Counted from the first letter of the stretch, positions 1 to 7,647 are shown. The stretch is 26,510 nucleotides of DNA from an uncultured Bacteroidota bacterium (GCA_937928385.1 CALEZD010000048.1:1-26510), one strand, 5' to 3'. A program made the numbers and translations. The notes: generated from the sequence alone by a model not told the origin.

Positions 1-1
1 A

Positions 2-544
2 CTCAGTTTTTGCCTGTTTCTTTTTGCCGGGCAGATAAATCTGAATACCGAATTCAGGATTCGTATTGATATGCGACCAATTACGTGTAAAATTCCCACG
101 CAGGTTAGTGCGCAGGGCGGCATCAATACTAACCTTTTCATTGACGAAATACGCTAAACCCGGTGCTAACCCAGTTTTAAAATGGCCACTGAACCCGCCT
201 GATTTGGAGAAATAATTATGCCCGTATTGGAGTTCATACCCTGCATTGAAGTCGCCAAACCAATAAAACTTACCAGCCTGCATGCCGGTTTTGGGTGCGA
301 AGTAATAACGTAATGTAGCTTCTGCGCCAAAGTTAAAACCGATGTTTTTGTTTTGTGGCTGGTAACTAAAGCCAGGGGTTACATCAATACCGGCAATAAA
401 CCTGTTTGAAAGAAAGCAACCACCTTTCAGGGCAATAGGATTCACTTTTGCACCAAGCATCCAGTCGCCTTTTTGGGGTTGGGCATTGGCAACAGTGGTG
501 GTAATGACGGGAACAACAGCAATGAGTAAGAGCAGTTTTTTCAT
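2..544 (-). CDS. Outer-membrane beta-barrel protein, C-terminal end cut by window edge
   Basis: An open minus-strand frame begins at the ATG at 544-542 and runs off the left edge after 181 codons. It starts with a clear signal peptide (MKKLLLLIAVVPVITTTVANA, cleaved before QPQKGDW). The rest alternates aromatic and polar residues as in a small porin-like barrel: FNFGAEATLRYYFAP, FYWFGDFNAGYELQYGHNYF, then SIDAALRTNLRGNF and a final strand FGIQIYLPGKKK. The last visible codons read Lys-Thr-Glu, so the stop may lie only a few bases outside the window. It follows ffh in the same direction after 91 bases. A promoter-like TAAC-TTTTG, one base longer than consensus, lies in that gap, so it may be transcribed independently. 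The barrel call is inferred from the signal peptide and residue pattern. Substrate and role are unknown. Confidence 0.7.
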   Translation of the reverse strand, partial: MKKLLLLIAVVPVITTTVANAQPQKGDWMLGAKVNPIALKGGCFLSNRFIAGIDVTPGFSYQPQNKNIGFNFGAEATLRYYFAPKTGMQAGKFYWFGDFNAGYELQYGHNYFSKSGGFSGHFKTGLAPGLAYFVNEKVSIDAALRTNLRGNFTRNWSHINTNPEFGIQIYLPGKKKQAKTE

Positions 545-635
545 AAAATTCTGGATATAAAGGTTAAATAATGACGCTAACCTAAACAAGCAAAAGTTAA
601 GGCATTGTCAATTGGCTCTTAACGAAAAGCTAATA

Positions 636-1973
636 CTATCTGCCGAAAGGCATCTTCATTCCGCCGCCTGGGGGCATCATGCCTTTCATCTTGTTCATCT
701 GCCCCATCATCTGGCGCATCTGGTCAAACTGTTTCATAAAAGCATTTACCTCGCTGATGTCTTTACCTGCGCCTTTGGCTATGCGCTTGCGACGGTTGGC
801 ATCTATCGAATCAGGGTTATTGCGTTCGTAGGGAGTCATTGAGTTAATCATAGCCTCAATGCCTTTGAATGCATCATCAGATATATCTATATCTTTTATA
901 GCCTTGCCTACACCGGGTATCATCGCCAGCAGGTCTTTTATGTTACCCATCTTCTTTATCTGCTGCAACTGCTGTTTGAAGTCTTCAAAGTCGAATTTGT
1001 TAGCACGAATCTTCTTCTCCAGCTTTTTGGCTTCTACCTCGTCAAACTGCGCCTGGGCACGCTCTACCAGTGTGGTGATATCGCCCATGCCCAATATCCG
1101 CTGCGCCATACGGTCGGGGTAAAAGATGTCGAGCGTATCCAACTTTTCGCCCATGCTCACAAACTTGATGGGCTTATCTACCGTGTATTTGATAGATAGT
1201 GCGGCACCGCCACGGGTGTCACCATCCAGTTTTGTGAGTACTACGCCGGTAAAGTCCAGCCTGTCGTTGAATGCCTTGGCAGTGTTCACCGCATCCTGCC
1301 CCGTCATACTATCCACCACAAACAATATCTCGTGGGGGTTGACTGCGGCCTTTACATTAGCCACCTCGGCCATCATGGCCTCGTCTACAGCCAGGCGGCC
1401 TGCGGTATCTATTATTACTACACTGTTGCCATTCTTTTTGGCATGAGCCAGCGCGTTGGTCACTATGGATACTACATCCTTGTTTTCGGGTTCGCTGTAC
1501 ACGGGCACATTTACCTGCTCGCCCAATACATGCAACTGGTTGATGGCCGCAGGGCGATATACGTCGCCCGCCACCAGCAGGGGGTTCCTGCCCTTCTTTG
1601 TTTTCAGGAAGTTGGCCAGTTTGCCGCTGAAGGTGGTTTTACCAGAACCCTGCAGGCCAGCTACCAGGATGATGGCAGGTTTCTGGCTGAGGTCTATTTC
1701 CTTCACTTCGCCACCCATCAGCTCCGCCAGTTCGTCTTGTACAATCTTTACCATCTGCTGGCCGGGCGATACCGCCTGCAGCACCTTCTCCCCCATTGCC
1801 TTGTCCTTTACCTTATCAGTAAATTCTTTGGCTATCTTATAATTCACGTCCGCATCTACCAGTGCACGCCTGATTTCCTTAATTGTAGAGGCGATATTGA
1901 TTTCTGATATACGGCCTTCCCCTTTTAACTGTTTAAACGCGCCTTCGAGGCGTTCACTAAGATTCTCAAACAT
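636..1973 (-). CDS. ffh: Signal recognition particle GTPase Ffh
   Basis: Ffh is the protein part of the bacterial signal recognition particle. It binds 4.5S RNA and signal sequences of nascent membrane proteins and delivers ribosomes to FtsY. The 445-residue product has the expected order: N-terminal helical bundle (about 1-90), the GTPase G domain with P-loop GLQGSGKT (106-113), DTAGR (189-193) and TKLDGDTRGG (247-256), then the M domain from about 300. The M domain ends in a methionine-rich tail (MMGQMNKMKGMMPPGGGMKM) that lines the signal-sequence groove. Length is normal for the family. A good Bacteroidota promoter lies just upstream. The ATG at 1973 begins the canonical MFENLSERLE, which supports the start. 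Confidence 0.97.
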   Translation of the reverse strand: MFENLSERLEGAFKQLKGEGRISEINIASTIKEIRRALVDADVNYKIAKEFTDKVKDKAMGEKVLQAVSPGQQMVKIVQDELAELMGGEVKEIDLSQKPAIILVAGLQGSGKTTFSGKLANFLKTKKGRNPLLVAGDVYRPAAINQLHVLGEQVNVPVYSEPENKDVVSIVTNALAHAKKNGNSVVIIDTAGRLAVDEAMMAEVANVKAAVNPHEILFVVDSMTGQDAVNTAKAFNDRLDFTGVVLTKLDGDTRGGAALSIKYTVDKPIKFVSMGEKLDTLDIFYPDRMAQRILGMGDITTLVERAQAQFDEVEAKKLEKKIRANKFDFEDFKQQLQQIKKMGNIKDLLAMIPGVGKAIKDIDISDDAFKGIEAMINSMTPYERNNPDSIDANRRKRIAKGAGKDISEVNAFMKQFDQMRQMMGQMNKMKGMMPPGGGMKMPFGR

Positions 1974-2001
1974 ATTTTGCCAGCTTGTTTATAAAGGACT
2001 G

Positions 2002-2030
2002 CAAAGTTAAACGCTTTTGTTTAATACCAA
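2002..2030 (-). promoter_or_regulatory. Promoter of ffh
   Basis: On the minus strand a perfect Bacteroidota -7 box TAACTTTG (2009-2002) follows a TTG -33 element (2030-2028) with an 18-base spacer. The box ends 28 bases before the ffh ATG. Confidence 0.6.
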
Positions 2031-2223
2031 CCCGATACACAAATTGAAAAAGAGTTTATACAAGTCGAAACGAGGTGAAATCATGACGGAAATGACTATT
2101 TTCGCAGATTAAATATATTATTTACCATAACCGGCGGGTGCCAAAAGAGTGATAGAATGAACCAGTGTTATCAATATATATCCGGCTTTTGCACACCTGC
2201 TGTCTATATAAAACATAATAAGA

Positions 2224-3678
2224 ATGGGATGTGGCAATTGCGCAAAAGGCGCCGATGGTAAACCCTCAGGTTGCAAAAGCAACGGCGGGTGCAGTACCGG
2301 CGGATGCAACAGGCTGAATGTATATGACTGGCTGAGCGGCCTGCCGCTGCACGACGGGGCCAAACCTTACCCGGTGATGGAAGTATCCTTCAACAAAGGC
2401 AGCCGCAAAGAATTTTACAGGAACAACACACATATCATACCCGAAAAAGGGCAATGGATAGCCGTAGAGGGCGTGGGTGGCATAGATATTGGCCAGGTAA
2501 ACCTGACAGGCGAACTGGTAAAACTCCAGATGAAGAAGTACGGCATCAAGGAGAAAGATGTAACCAAACGCATCCACCGCATAGCCACCGACGAGGACCT
2601 GGAAATGTTCAGGGTGAATAAGGAGAAGGAACAGGAACTGCTGGTGCGCAGCCGCGCCATAGCCCGCAGCCTTAACCTGGAAATGAAGCTGGCAGAGGTA
2701 GAACTGCAGGCCGACGGCAAGAAAGCTACCTTCTTCTACACCGCCGACCAGCGCGTGGATTTTCGTGAGCTGATAAAGATGTACGCCAACGACTTTCGCG
2801 TGAAGGTGGAAATGAAGCAGATAGGCGCCCGGCAGGAAAGCGGTAAGGTAGGCGGCATAGGCAGTTGCGGGCGCGAATTGTGCTGCAGCACCTGGCTGAC
2901 AGACTTCAAAAGTGTGAATACAACCGCGGCACGCTACCAGAACCTGTCCATCAACCAAACTAAACTAAGCGGCCAGTGCGGCAGGCTGAAATGCTGCCTG
3001 AACTACGAGCTGGATACATATATAGATGCGCTTTCCGTGTTTCCCGAGCAGGCAGATGTGATAGAAACCGCCAGCGGAAAAGCCTTTTTGCAGAAGCGGG
3101 ACATCTTTAAAAACCTGATGTGGTACAGCTACCGCGAAAGCAATAAGCAGTACCCCCTGAGCATAGAACGTGTAAAGGAGATACTGGAACTGAACGGCAA
3201 AGGCATAAAACCAGACGAACTGCAACCTGTAGAACTGGAAGCCACCGGCAGCAAAACAGCCATAAAGGTAGATGCGGGCTTTGTAAACGACGTGGGCCAG
3301 GTAAGCCTGCGCTCGCTGGAAAAAGGCTCCAGGAAGAAAAGCAGCAAAAGCCGCAACAAAGGCAGGGGCGGCCAGGGCGATAACCGAGGACAACAGCCCC
3401 AGCAGAAACAAGCCCGTGACAACCAACCAAGGCAGGAAGGCGGCAGGCGCCCCGATGGCAACAAAGGTGGCGGCAACAGGCCGCAACGTCCACCACAGGG
3501 CGACAGGCCACAGCAAGCCAAACAAGCGCAAGGCAACCGGCCGGAGCAACAAGGCGGCGGAGAACAACGCAACCAGCAGCAAGGCAACCGACAGGGCGGC
3601 AACCGGAACCGTGGCAAAGGCGGCGGAGGCAACAGGCCACAGCGGCCACCCCAGGGCGACAGGCCGCAGCAGGGATAA
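2224..3678 (+). CDS. ricT: RicT/YaaT-family PSP1-domain protein with disordered tail
   Basis: The 484-residue product has a cysteine-rich N terminus (C3, C6, C17, C23, C28) and then the PSP1 region (about 50-260). That region carries the two Cys clusters of RicT proteins: SCGRELCC (C215, C220, C221) and QCGRLKCC (C252, C257, C258). In Bacillus, RicT (YaaT) forms an iron-sulfur complex with RicA and RicF that helps RNase Y process mRNA. Neither partner is visible here, so the role is inferred from family only. From about residue 365 to the end the protein is low complexity, rich in Gly, Gln, Arg, Asn and Pro, with the unit GNRPQRPPQGDRPQQ present twice. The tail is probably disordered and could bind nucleic acid. 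In many Bacteroidota a RicT homologue lies beside gldH, but no gldH is seen here. A hairpin terminator lies downstream. Confidence 0.85.
   Translation: MGCGNCAKGADGKPSGCKSNGGCSTGGCNRLNVYDWLSGLPLHDGAKPYPVMEVSFNKGSRKEFYRNNTHIIPEKGQWIAVEGVGGIDIGQVNLTGELVKLQMKKYGIKEKDVTKRIHRIATDEDLEMFRVNKEKEQELLVRSRAIARSLNLEMKLAEVELQADGKKATFFYTADQRVDFRELIKMYANDFRVKVEMKQIGARQESGKVGGIGSCGRELCCSTWLTDFKSVNTTAARYQNLSINQTKLSGQCGRLKCCLNYELDTYIDALSVFPEQADVIETASGKAFLQKRDIFKNLMWYSYRESNKQYPLSIERVKEILELNGKGIKPDELQPVELEATGSKTAIKVDAGFVNDVGQVSLRSLEKGSRKKSSKSRNKGRGGQGDNRGQQPQQKQARDNQPRQEGGRRPDGNKGGGNRPQRPPQGDRPQQAKQAQGNRPEQQGGGEQRNQQQGNRQGGNRNRGKGGGGNRPQRPPQGDRPQQG
3472..3671 (+). repeat. 44-base direct repeat inside the RicT tail
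   Basis: Two imperfect 44-base copies, 3472-3515 and 3628-3671, spaced 156 bases start to start, both encode the unit GNRPQRPPQGDRPQQ. Differences fall mainly at third codon positions. This is a coding repeat of the disordered tail and a possible site of length variation between strains. Confidence 0.8.
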
Positions 3679-4217
3679 TTTGTGCGGAATTTGTTCCCAA
3701 ACACAGGTTTTGTTCCCAAATGATGCCGGATTTTCAATAAAATTCAAACCATATTTAATGCTAAGTGATTGGTAATAAATCGCTTAGCATTTTTGTTCCA
3801 TTTTGTTCCCGGAAATCAGGGATTTAAAAAAATGACTCGTTCTGAAAATGATTTACAGCCTGGCCGGATAATCCTTTAATCAGGTGACAGGTGTTCATTC
3901 CTGTTTATATTTTAAAGAGTATGGGCCTGTAATGTCAAAGAGCAGATCTGTAGTTGTACATCACCTGCGATGATACAATACAAATATACGTAAAATTGTT
4001 GTTAATATAAAGTATACCCTTGTTTGAATATGATGGGTAAGTCGGGTGGCTACGCCCAACGGTGGTTAACCGCCGACTGCATTTAAGTGTCACGAGAGCC
4101 TGGATATCTTAAAAAACATTGAGGAATTATAAAAAAACTTAAATCCGTAGCATCGAACGCATAAACACATTGATATTGCGTTAAGGAATAAATCACAACA
4201 CTTAAAAGCTATAAAAT
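3679..4217. other. 539-base intergenic region with hairpins and short repeats
   Basis: No gene was found. After the RicT stop the motif TTTGTTCCC occurs at about 3690, 3710 and 3803, twice followed by AAA. A terminator hairpin sits at 3758-3790. Bases 3800-4030 are AT-rich without an obvious element. Bases 4040-4078 can fold into a three-way junction, and 4082-4090 pairs perfectly with 4198-4206 just before the next gene. No clean TANNTTTG promoter for the gene at 4218 was seen. Confidence 0.6.
3758..3790 (+). terminator. Rho-independent-type terminator after ricT
   Basis: A 13-base stem, 3758-3770 (ATGCTAAGTGATT) with 3778-3790 (AATCGCTTAGCAT), has one G-U wobble and a 7-base loop, and is followed by TTTTG. 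It lies 80 bases after the ricT stop. Confidence 0.7.
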
Positions 4218-4814
4218 ATGAAGCATCTATTAATTATTGCAATAGTTATTGTAACATCGTTACAAACAGAAGCCAAAGACAACCCTAAAAACAGTTTATC
4301 AATAATCCCGGTTTCTGTTACACACCACACAGCCACAGGCGTGGGCATACAGTACGAACGGATAATAGGCACGAAACTGAGTCTTGCTTTACCTGTCAGC
4401 TATACATTCGGCAACAGCAACCCCTGCGACGCTACCGTAAAAACGCATATGGGTTATGCCAACCCCGGTATGAAATACTACCCTGCCGGCAACAGCCGCA
4501 TAGTAAATTACGCAGTAGGCGTTTCGGCGGTAATAGGCAGGGGCAATTCCAACTGCTGCAGCGAAATCAACCCTACACTGTCAGAAGAAGGAGGCAGTAC
4601 TAAACAAGCGGATTCCAAAACACCCATTGAAAAACGGTTTACGCCCCTGAGCGAAAACGGCGTACTGCTCACCAACTCCTTATCAGTCAACGTCAGTAAC
4701 AGGCTTTTAGTGGCAGGGGATGCAGGAATAGGCACTGCATTTGTAAAATACGCTGCCCAACAAGGTTGGGACGCAGCATTTCAATTCAACATCAGGGTAG
4801 GTTATAAATTTTAA
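4218..4814 (+). CDS. Small secreted beta-barrel-like protein, function unknown
   Basis: The 198-residue product begins with a signal peptide (MKHLLIIAIVIVTSLQTEA, about residues 1-19). The mature part looks like a small outer-membrane barrel: SIIPVSVTHHTATGVGIQYERIIGTKLSLALPVSYTF near the start, VGVSAVIGRG in the middle, and a terminal strand AAFQFNIRVGYKF ending in an aromatic residue, as barrel proteins do. A polar insertion rich in Ser, Thr and Glu (about 115-150) could be an external loop. The family was not recognised, and an OmpW- or DUF3575-like barrel is only a guess. It is monocistronic, with a very strong terminator 27 bases after the stop. The long leader with paired repeats may affect its expression. 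Confidence 0.7.
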   Translation: MKHLLIIAIVIVTSLQTEAKDNPKNSLSIIPVSVTHHTATGVGIQYERIIGTKLSLALPVSYTFGNSNPCDATVKTHMGYANPGMKYYPAGNSRIVNYAVGVSAVIGRGNSNCCSEINPTLSEEGGSTKQADSKTPIEKRFTPLSENGVLLTNSLSVNVSNRLLVAGDAGIGTAFVKYAAQQGWDAAFQFNIRVGYKF

Positions 4815-4840
4815 AACCACACTATCGGGACAATAGCAAA

Positions 4841-4868
4841 AAACGGGGCGATTTATTACGCCCCGTTT
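4841..4868 (+). terminator. Strong hairpin terminator
   Basis: A perfect 10-base stem AAACGGGGCG/CGCCCCGTTT (4841-4850 with 4859-4868) has an 8-base loop and is followed by CTTTTTG. It ends the transcript of the gene at 4218-4814. Confidence 0.85.
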
Positions 4869-4960
4869 CTTTTTGCCTGTCGGATAGATATTTAGCTGGC
4901 ACCAATCAGCACCTGAAATATTCTTGCCTGATTCACAGCGTTTTTTTCGAGTGCTAAAAA

Positions 4961-5023
4961 AGCCCCTCTATCTCCCCTAAAGGGGAAGACAAATTTTTCA
5001 ATACCTCCCTTTAGGGTCGGGGC
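4961..5023. repeat. REP-like imperfect inverted repeat
   Basis: The outer arms GCCCC (4962-4966) and GGGGC (5019-5023) pair. The inner segments CCCCTAAAGGGG (4974-4985) and CCCTTTAGGG (5007-5016) also pair with each other. The first inner arm can alternatively form its own CCCC-TAAA-GGGG hairpin. GC-rich arms around an AT-rich centre in intergenic DNA suggest a repetitive palindromic element. Only this one copy is in the window, so dispersal is inferred. Confidence 0.55.
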
Positions 5024-5047
5024 ATTTCGCGCGCATCCCCACTATCT

Positions 5048-5062
5048 TCCGCCTAAGGCGGA
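5048..5062. repeat. Short GC-rich hairpin
   Basis: TCCGCC-TAA-GGCGGA forms a perfect 6-base stem with a 3-base loop, 25 bases beyond the REP-like element. No T-tract follows directly, so it is not an obvious terminator. It may belong to the same repeat unit. Confidence 0.5.
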
Positions 5063-5212
5063 GAGACTCATTTTGGAATATTTTTTTATTTAGTATTATC
5101 CGAAGCTCAAGAAGTGTGTCCTGCTACCCTAAGTTATCAACACCTGCGGATAAGTAAATATGTGTATTTACTAAAATGCACCGAAATTTAGGATGTAACA
5201 AAGCCTGCGCGT

Positions 5213-5758
5213 ATGGAAGTGAGTACTACCGCCGCTGATATAGATGACGCCCGCGACTTGTTTCTGCTGGCCAAAGATCGGCTTCTGGATGTGAATGACT
5301 GGAATTATTCGCTGAAGGGAAATTTCAGTATAACACTGACAGACGCCCGGGGACAGAAACTGCAACGCAGCGCGCGTGTGGGCGATATGATATGTATAGC
5401 TGCAAGTAACGGGGCGGGCATAGGCTCTGAAATGTGGATACGCATCAGCAGGATTCAGTACGATTTCTTTCCCGACATCAGCAGCGAAAGCATATCCATG
5501 CTGCTGGAAACAGCCCATTCGCCCTCGGGCAATGGTACCGGTGCAGATAATTTACAGCAGGAGACCATACTGATAAAAAGAGAGGGCCCTACCCTGACGG
5601 CGCATTGCAATGCGGGCAATGAACTGCCGGAAGCAGGTGATGAAGGCCCCGACACCCACCTGAACCGTAGCGAAGACTTGCACCCGGTATTGTGCATACC
5701 ACAAACTGACCTGCAACAACTGCTGACAGACCTGTTAGAAGATACAGGGCAGGTGTAA
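5213..5758 (+). CDS. Unrecognised 181-residue cytoplasmic protein
   Basis: No known family was recognised. The product has no signal peptide or membrane segment. The first 100 residues look folded: a helix (DIDDARDLFLLAKDRLLDVNDW), a strand pair (FSITLTDARGQKLQ), then RVGDMICIAASNGAGIGSEMWIRISRIQYDFFP, where the GD-IxI pattern and WIRISRIQ resemble a small beta domain. Residues about 103-155 are polar and Gly/Glu/Asp-rich (GNGTGADN, GDEGPDTHLNRSED), probably a linker. The C-terminal 25 residues (QTDLQQLLTDLLEDTG) look like an amphipathic helix. Codon use is like its neighbours. It lies 83 bases before the MFS gene in the same direction but appears separate. The ATG at 5213 has no good ribosome-binding site, as is usual here. 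Confidence 0.65.
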   Translation: MEVSTTAADIDDARDLFLLAKDRLLDVNDWNYSLKGNFSITLTDARGQKLQRSARVGDMICIAASNGAGIGSEMWIRISRIQYDFFPDISSESISMLLETAHSPSGNGTGADNLQQETILIKREGPTLTAHCNAGNELPEAGDEGPDTHLNRSEDLHPVLCIPQTDLQQLLTDLLEDTGQV

Positions 5759-5841
5759 AAAACTATACGCCTATTATTTATACATATTGAGCAGATTTTT
5801 TTGTCAGCAGGAATAAACGGAAATTCGCAGGCTTATTTACA

Positions 5842-7119
5842 ATGAAGAAAGAGGAAAGAATCATATTGCTGTTGCTGGCTTCGGTCAACTTTACCCATAT
5901 CATGGACTTTATGATTATGATGCCGCTGGGCAATTTCCTGATGCCGCATTTCAATATATCGGCGCAGCAGTTTTCATTCCTGGTAGCCGCCTATACCTTT
6001 AGCGCTGCTACAGCCAGTTTCTTCGCCGCATCGCTGGTAGATAAGTTTGACAGGAAGAACCTGCTGTTGTTTGCATACGGCGGTTTCCTGCTATGCACCT
6101 TGCTCTGCGCGGTATCAGTTACTTATGAGATGCTGCTGTCAGCCAGGATAGCCGCCGGAGTATTTGGCGGGCTGATTGGCGCTCAGGTATTATCCATTGT
6201 GGCCGACCTGGTGCCTTTTGAAAGAAGGGGGCGCGCCATGGGTATGATAATGGCGGCATTTTCGGCGGCATCGGTTTTCGGTGTGCCCTTCGGGCTATAC
6301 CTGTCCAAGTTTTTCAGCTGGCACGCTCCATTCTATTTTGTAGTGGCCATGGGTGTTATCATTATGCCGCTGCTGGTGAAGTATATACCCAATATGACGG
6401 GACATAAGGAAGGTAATGAAGGCAGGAAGTTTAACCCCGTGATGCTGCTGGTAGATATACTAAAAGATAAAAATCAGCGGCTGGGCATATTATTATTGTC
6501 AACCATGATGATGGGGCATTTCCTGATTATACCCTTCCTGGTGCCGTTTATGGAGCTGAATGTAGGTTTTACTAATGTGCAGACACCACTGATATATATG
6601 GTAGGCGGAGCGCTTACCCTGTTTACATCGCCCATTATAGGCAAGTGGGCCGACAAGCTGGGCAAATTCAGGCTGTTCAGCATTATGGTATTGCTGGGCA
6701 TCATACCTATAGCACTGATAACCAACATGCCCAGGATTCCCTTCTACTTCGTACTGGCTATAACGGGGTTCTGGTTTGTAGTATCTACAGGCCGTGCCAT
6801 ACCCGCACAGGCTATTGTGAGCGAGATAGTGCCACCTGCCAGGCGAGGGAGCTTTATGAACATTAACTCGTCTGTACAGCAATTGTCGGTAGGCATGGCA
6901 TCGGTAATAGCGGGCTGGGTGGTAGTAAAGACACCTGAAAACACTATAGGCAACTATGATATAACAGGGTACCTGAGTATAGCCGTAATACTCTCCTGCC
7001 TGCTGACCGCGTACAGGCTGCACAAAGCTTTGGGCAAAAAAGACATGCCGCAGAAAAGTGACGGGGCCACTATAATAGTGCCCCACACACCGGCTAAAGG
7101 AATAACTGAAACAGCATAA
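5842..7119 (+). CDS. MFS transporter, 12 membrane segments
   Basis: The 425-residue, strongly hydrophobic product has about twelve predicted membrane segments and the major facilitator layout. TM1 carries FTHIMDFMIMMPLG. The loop after TM2 has the motif-A-like LVDKFDRKNLLL. TM5 carries GRAMGMIMAAFSAASVFGVPFG, like motif C of drug:H+ antiporters. The second half repeats the fold (GKWADKLGKFRLF after TM8). It most resembles AraJ-type sugar or drug efflux permeases, but the substrate cannot be read from sequence. The last 30 residues are a cytoplasmic tail. Its stop codon lies in the loop of a hairpin shared with the convergent gene at 7125. A TTCGCAG motif 15 bases before the ATG may mark a promoter -7 region. 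Confidence 0.88.
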   Translation: MKKEERIILLLLASVNFTHIMDFMIMMPLGNFLMPHFNISAQQFSFLVAAYTFSAATASFFAASLVDKFDRKNLLLFAYGGFLLCTLLCAVSVTYEMLLSARIAAGVFGGLIGAQVLSIVADLVPFERRGRAMGMIMAAFSAASVFGVPFGLYLSKFFSWHAPFYFVVAMGVIIMPLLVKYIPNMTGHKEGNEGRKFNPVMLLVDILKDKNQRLGILLLSTMMMGHFLIIPFLVPFMELNVGFTNVQTPLIYMVGGALTLFTSPIIGKWADKLGKFRLFSIMVLLGIIPIALITNMPRIPFYFVLAITGFWFVVSTGRAIPAQAIVSEIVPPARRGSFMNINSSVQQLSVGMASVIAGWVVVKTPENTIGNYDITGYLSIAVILSCLLTAYRLHKALGKKDMPQKSDGATIIVPHTPAKGITETA

Positions 7120-7126
7120 GCTGTTT
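7109..7126. terminator. Possible bidirectional terminator hairpin
   Basis: AAACAGC (7109-7115) pairs perfectly with GCTGTTT (7120-7126) around a 4-base loop that contains most of the MFS stop codon. The stem also overlaps the stop of the convergent small gene. T-tracts are weak on both sides, so termination efficiency is uncertain. Confidence 0.45.
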
Positions 7127-7337
7127 AGTTCTTTACAATCTTCTCTTTGTAAATAATATCGTTATTGTGATTAACAAGGCTGATATAGTAGGTGCCTGTA
7201 TCTAATGTATCTACCTCTATCCTGTTGCTGCCGGGTTGCAGTTCACATTTCACTATATCGTTGCCTGTGTAATTATCTGATATAGTAGCCAGCATCGGTT
7301 TGCCGGTGCGGTTGGTTATATAAAGTGCATCGTTCAT
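7125..7337 (-). CDS. 70-residue protein resembling an isolated T9SS sorting domain
   Basis: The product contains almost nothing but a pattern like the C-terminal sorting domain of type IX secretion substrates. It has an early LYITNRTGKPMLATI (compare the usual 'vyd..Gr.v' strand), then NRIEVDTLDTGTYYISLVN ('l.i..L..GiYfv.i') and a final YKEKIVKN ('.kkivk.'). It has no signal peptide and no passenger, so it would remain in the cytoplasm. It could be a decayed remnant, a free immunoglobulin-like beta-sandwich, or a small real protein. The frame is intact and has an ATG. Its stop overlaps the hairpin ending the convergent MFS gene. The family call rests on pattern only. Confidence 0.6.
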   Translation of the reverse strand: MNDALYITNRTGKPMLATISDNYTGNDIVKCELQPGSNRIEVDTLDTGTYYISLVNHNNDIIYKEKIVKN

Positions 7338-7616
7338 ATTTTTCGTTTTATTTTAAAGACAATGGTGCAAAAGATGTGTATGTTTAAATGTACAACAAAA
7401 AGGTGCTTAATGCAATACGTACTGGCACGTAAATTCAATATATCTTATCAGCACACTACTGTTTTTCATTTTTTACCTAACAGCCTTAATCTATCAGTGC
7501 ATCTACTTTCATAACAACGTTTTTCTGTGGTTGTTGGGAAAAAAGAAAAAAAAATATAGAGTACTTACCTTTTCGCAGAACTAAATAGTGAACTATTGCT
7601 ACCGAACCCTTAATAA

Positions 7617-7647
7617 TTTGCACATATAAAAAAAAATACTAAACTTG
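7617..7647 (+). promoter_or_regulatory. Promoter of the sensor kinase
   Basis: A perfect -33 TTTG (7617-7620), a 19-base spacer, and the -7 box TAAACTTG (7640-7647, one mismatch to TANNTTTG), followed by CATCC. The leader is about 30 bases. Confidence 0.65.

Larger units (their letters stand above)
4869..5212. other. Intergenic region holding a REP-like element and a second hairpin
   Basis: With the terminator at 4841-4868, the gene-free stretch 4815-5212 is about 400 bases. It contains the imperfect inverted repeat at 4961-5023 and the GC-rich hairpin at 5048-5062. No open frame with gene-like features was found. Bases 5065-5212 are AT-rich, and no consensus promoter was found for the gene at 5213. 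Confidence 0.55.

Noticed and set aside
1974..2223. Possible 4.5S RNA gene next to ffh
   Set aside because: No SRP RNA helix with the conserved GGAA-type loop could be found in this gap.
3107..3775. Several long frames on both strands over the RicT tail
   Set aside because: They are shadows of the GC-rich low-complexity coding repeat. The RicT frame continues intact through it.
4054..4060. GCCCAAC, matching an integron attC core
   Set aside because: No partner GTTRRRY core lies at a suitable distance and no integrase or cassette array is present, so a 7-base match is chance.
7374..7514. 46-codon plus-strand frame between the small gene and the kinase
   Set aside because: It has no signal peptide, no domain pattern and no ribosome-binding or promoter support. 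The composition looks like random AT-rich DNA.
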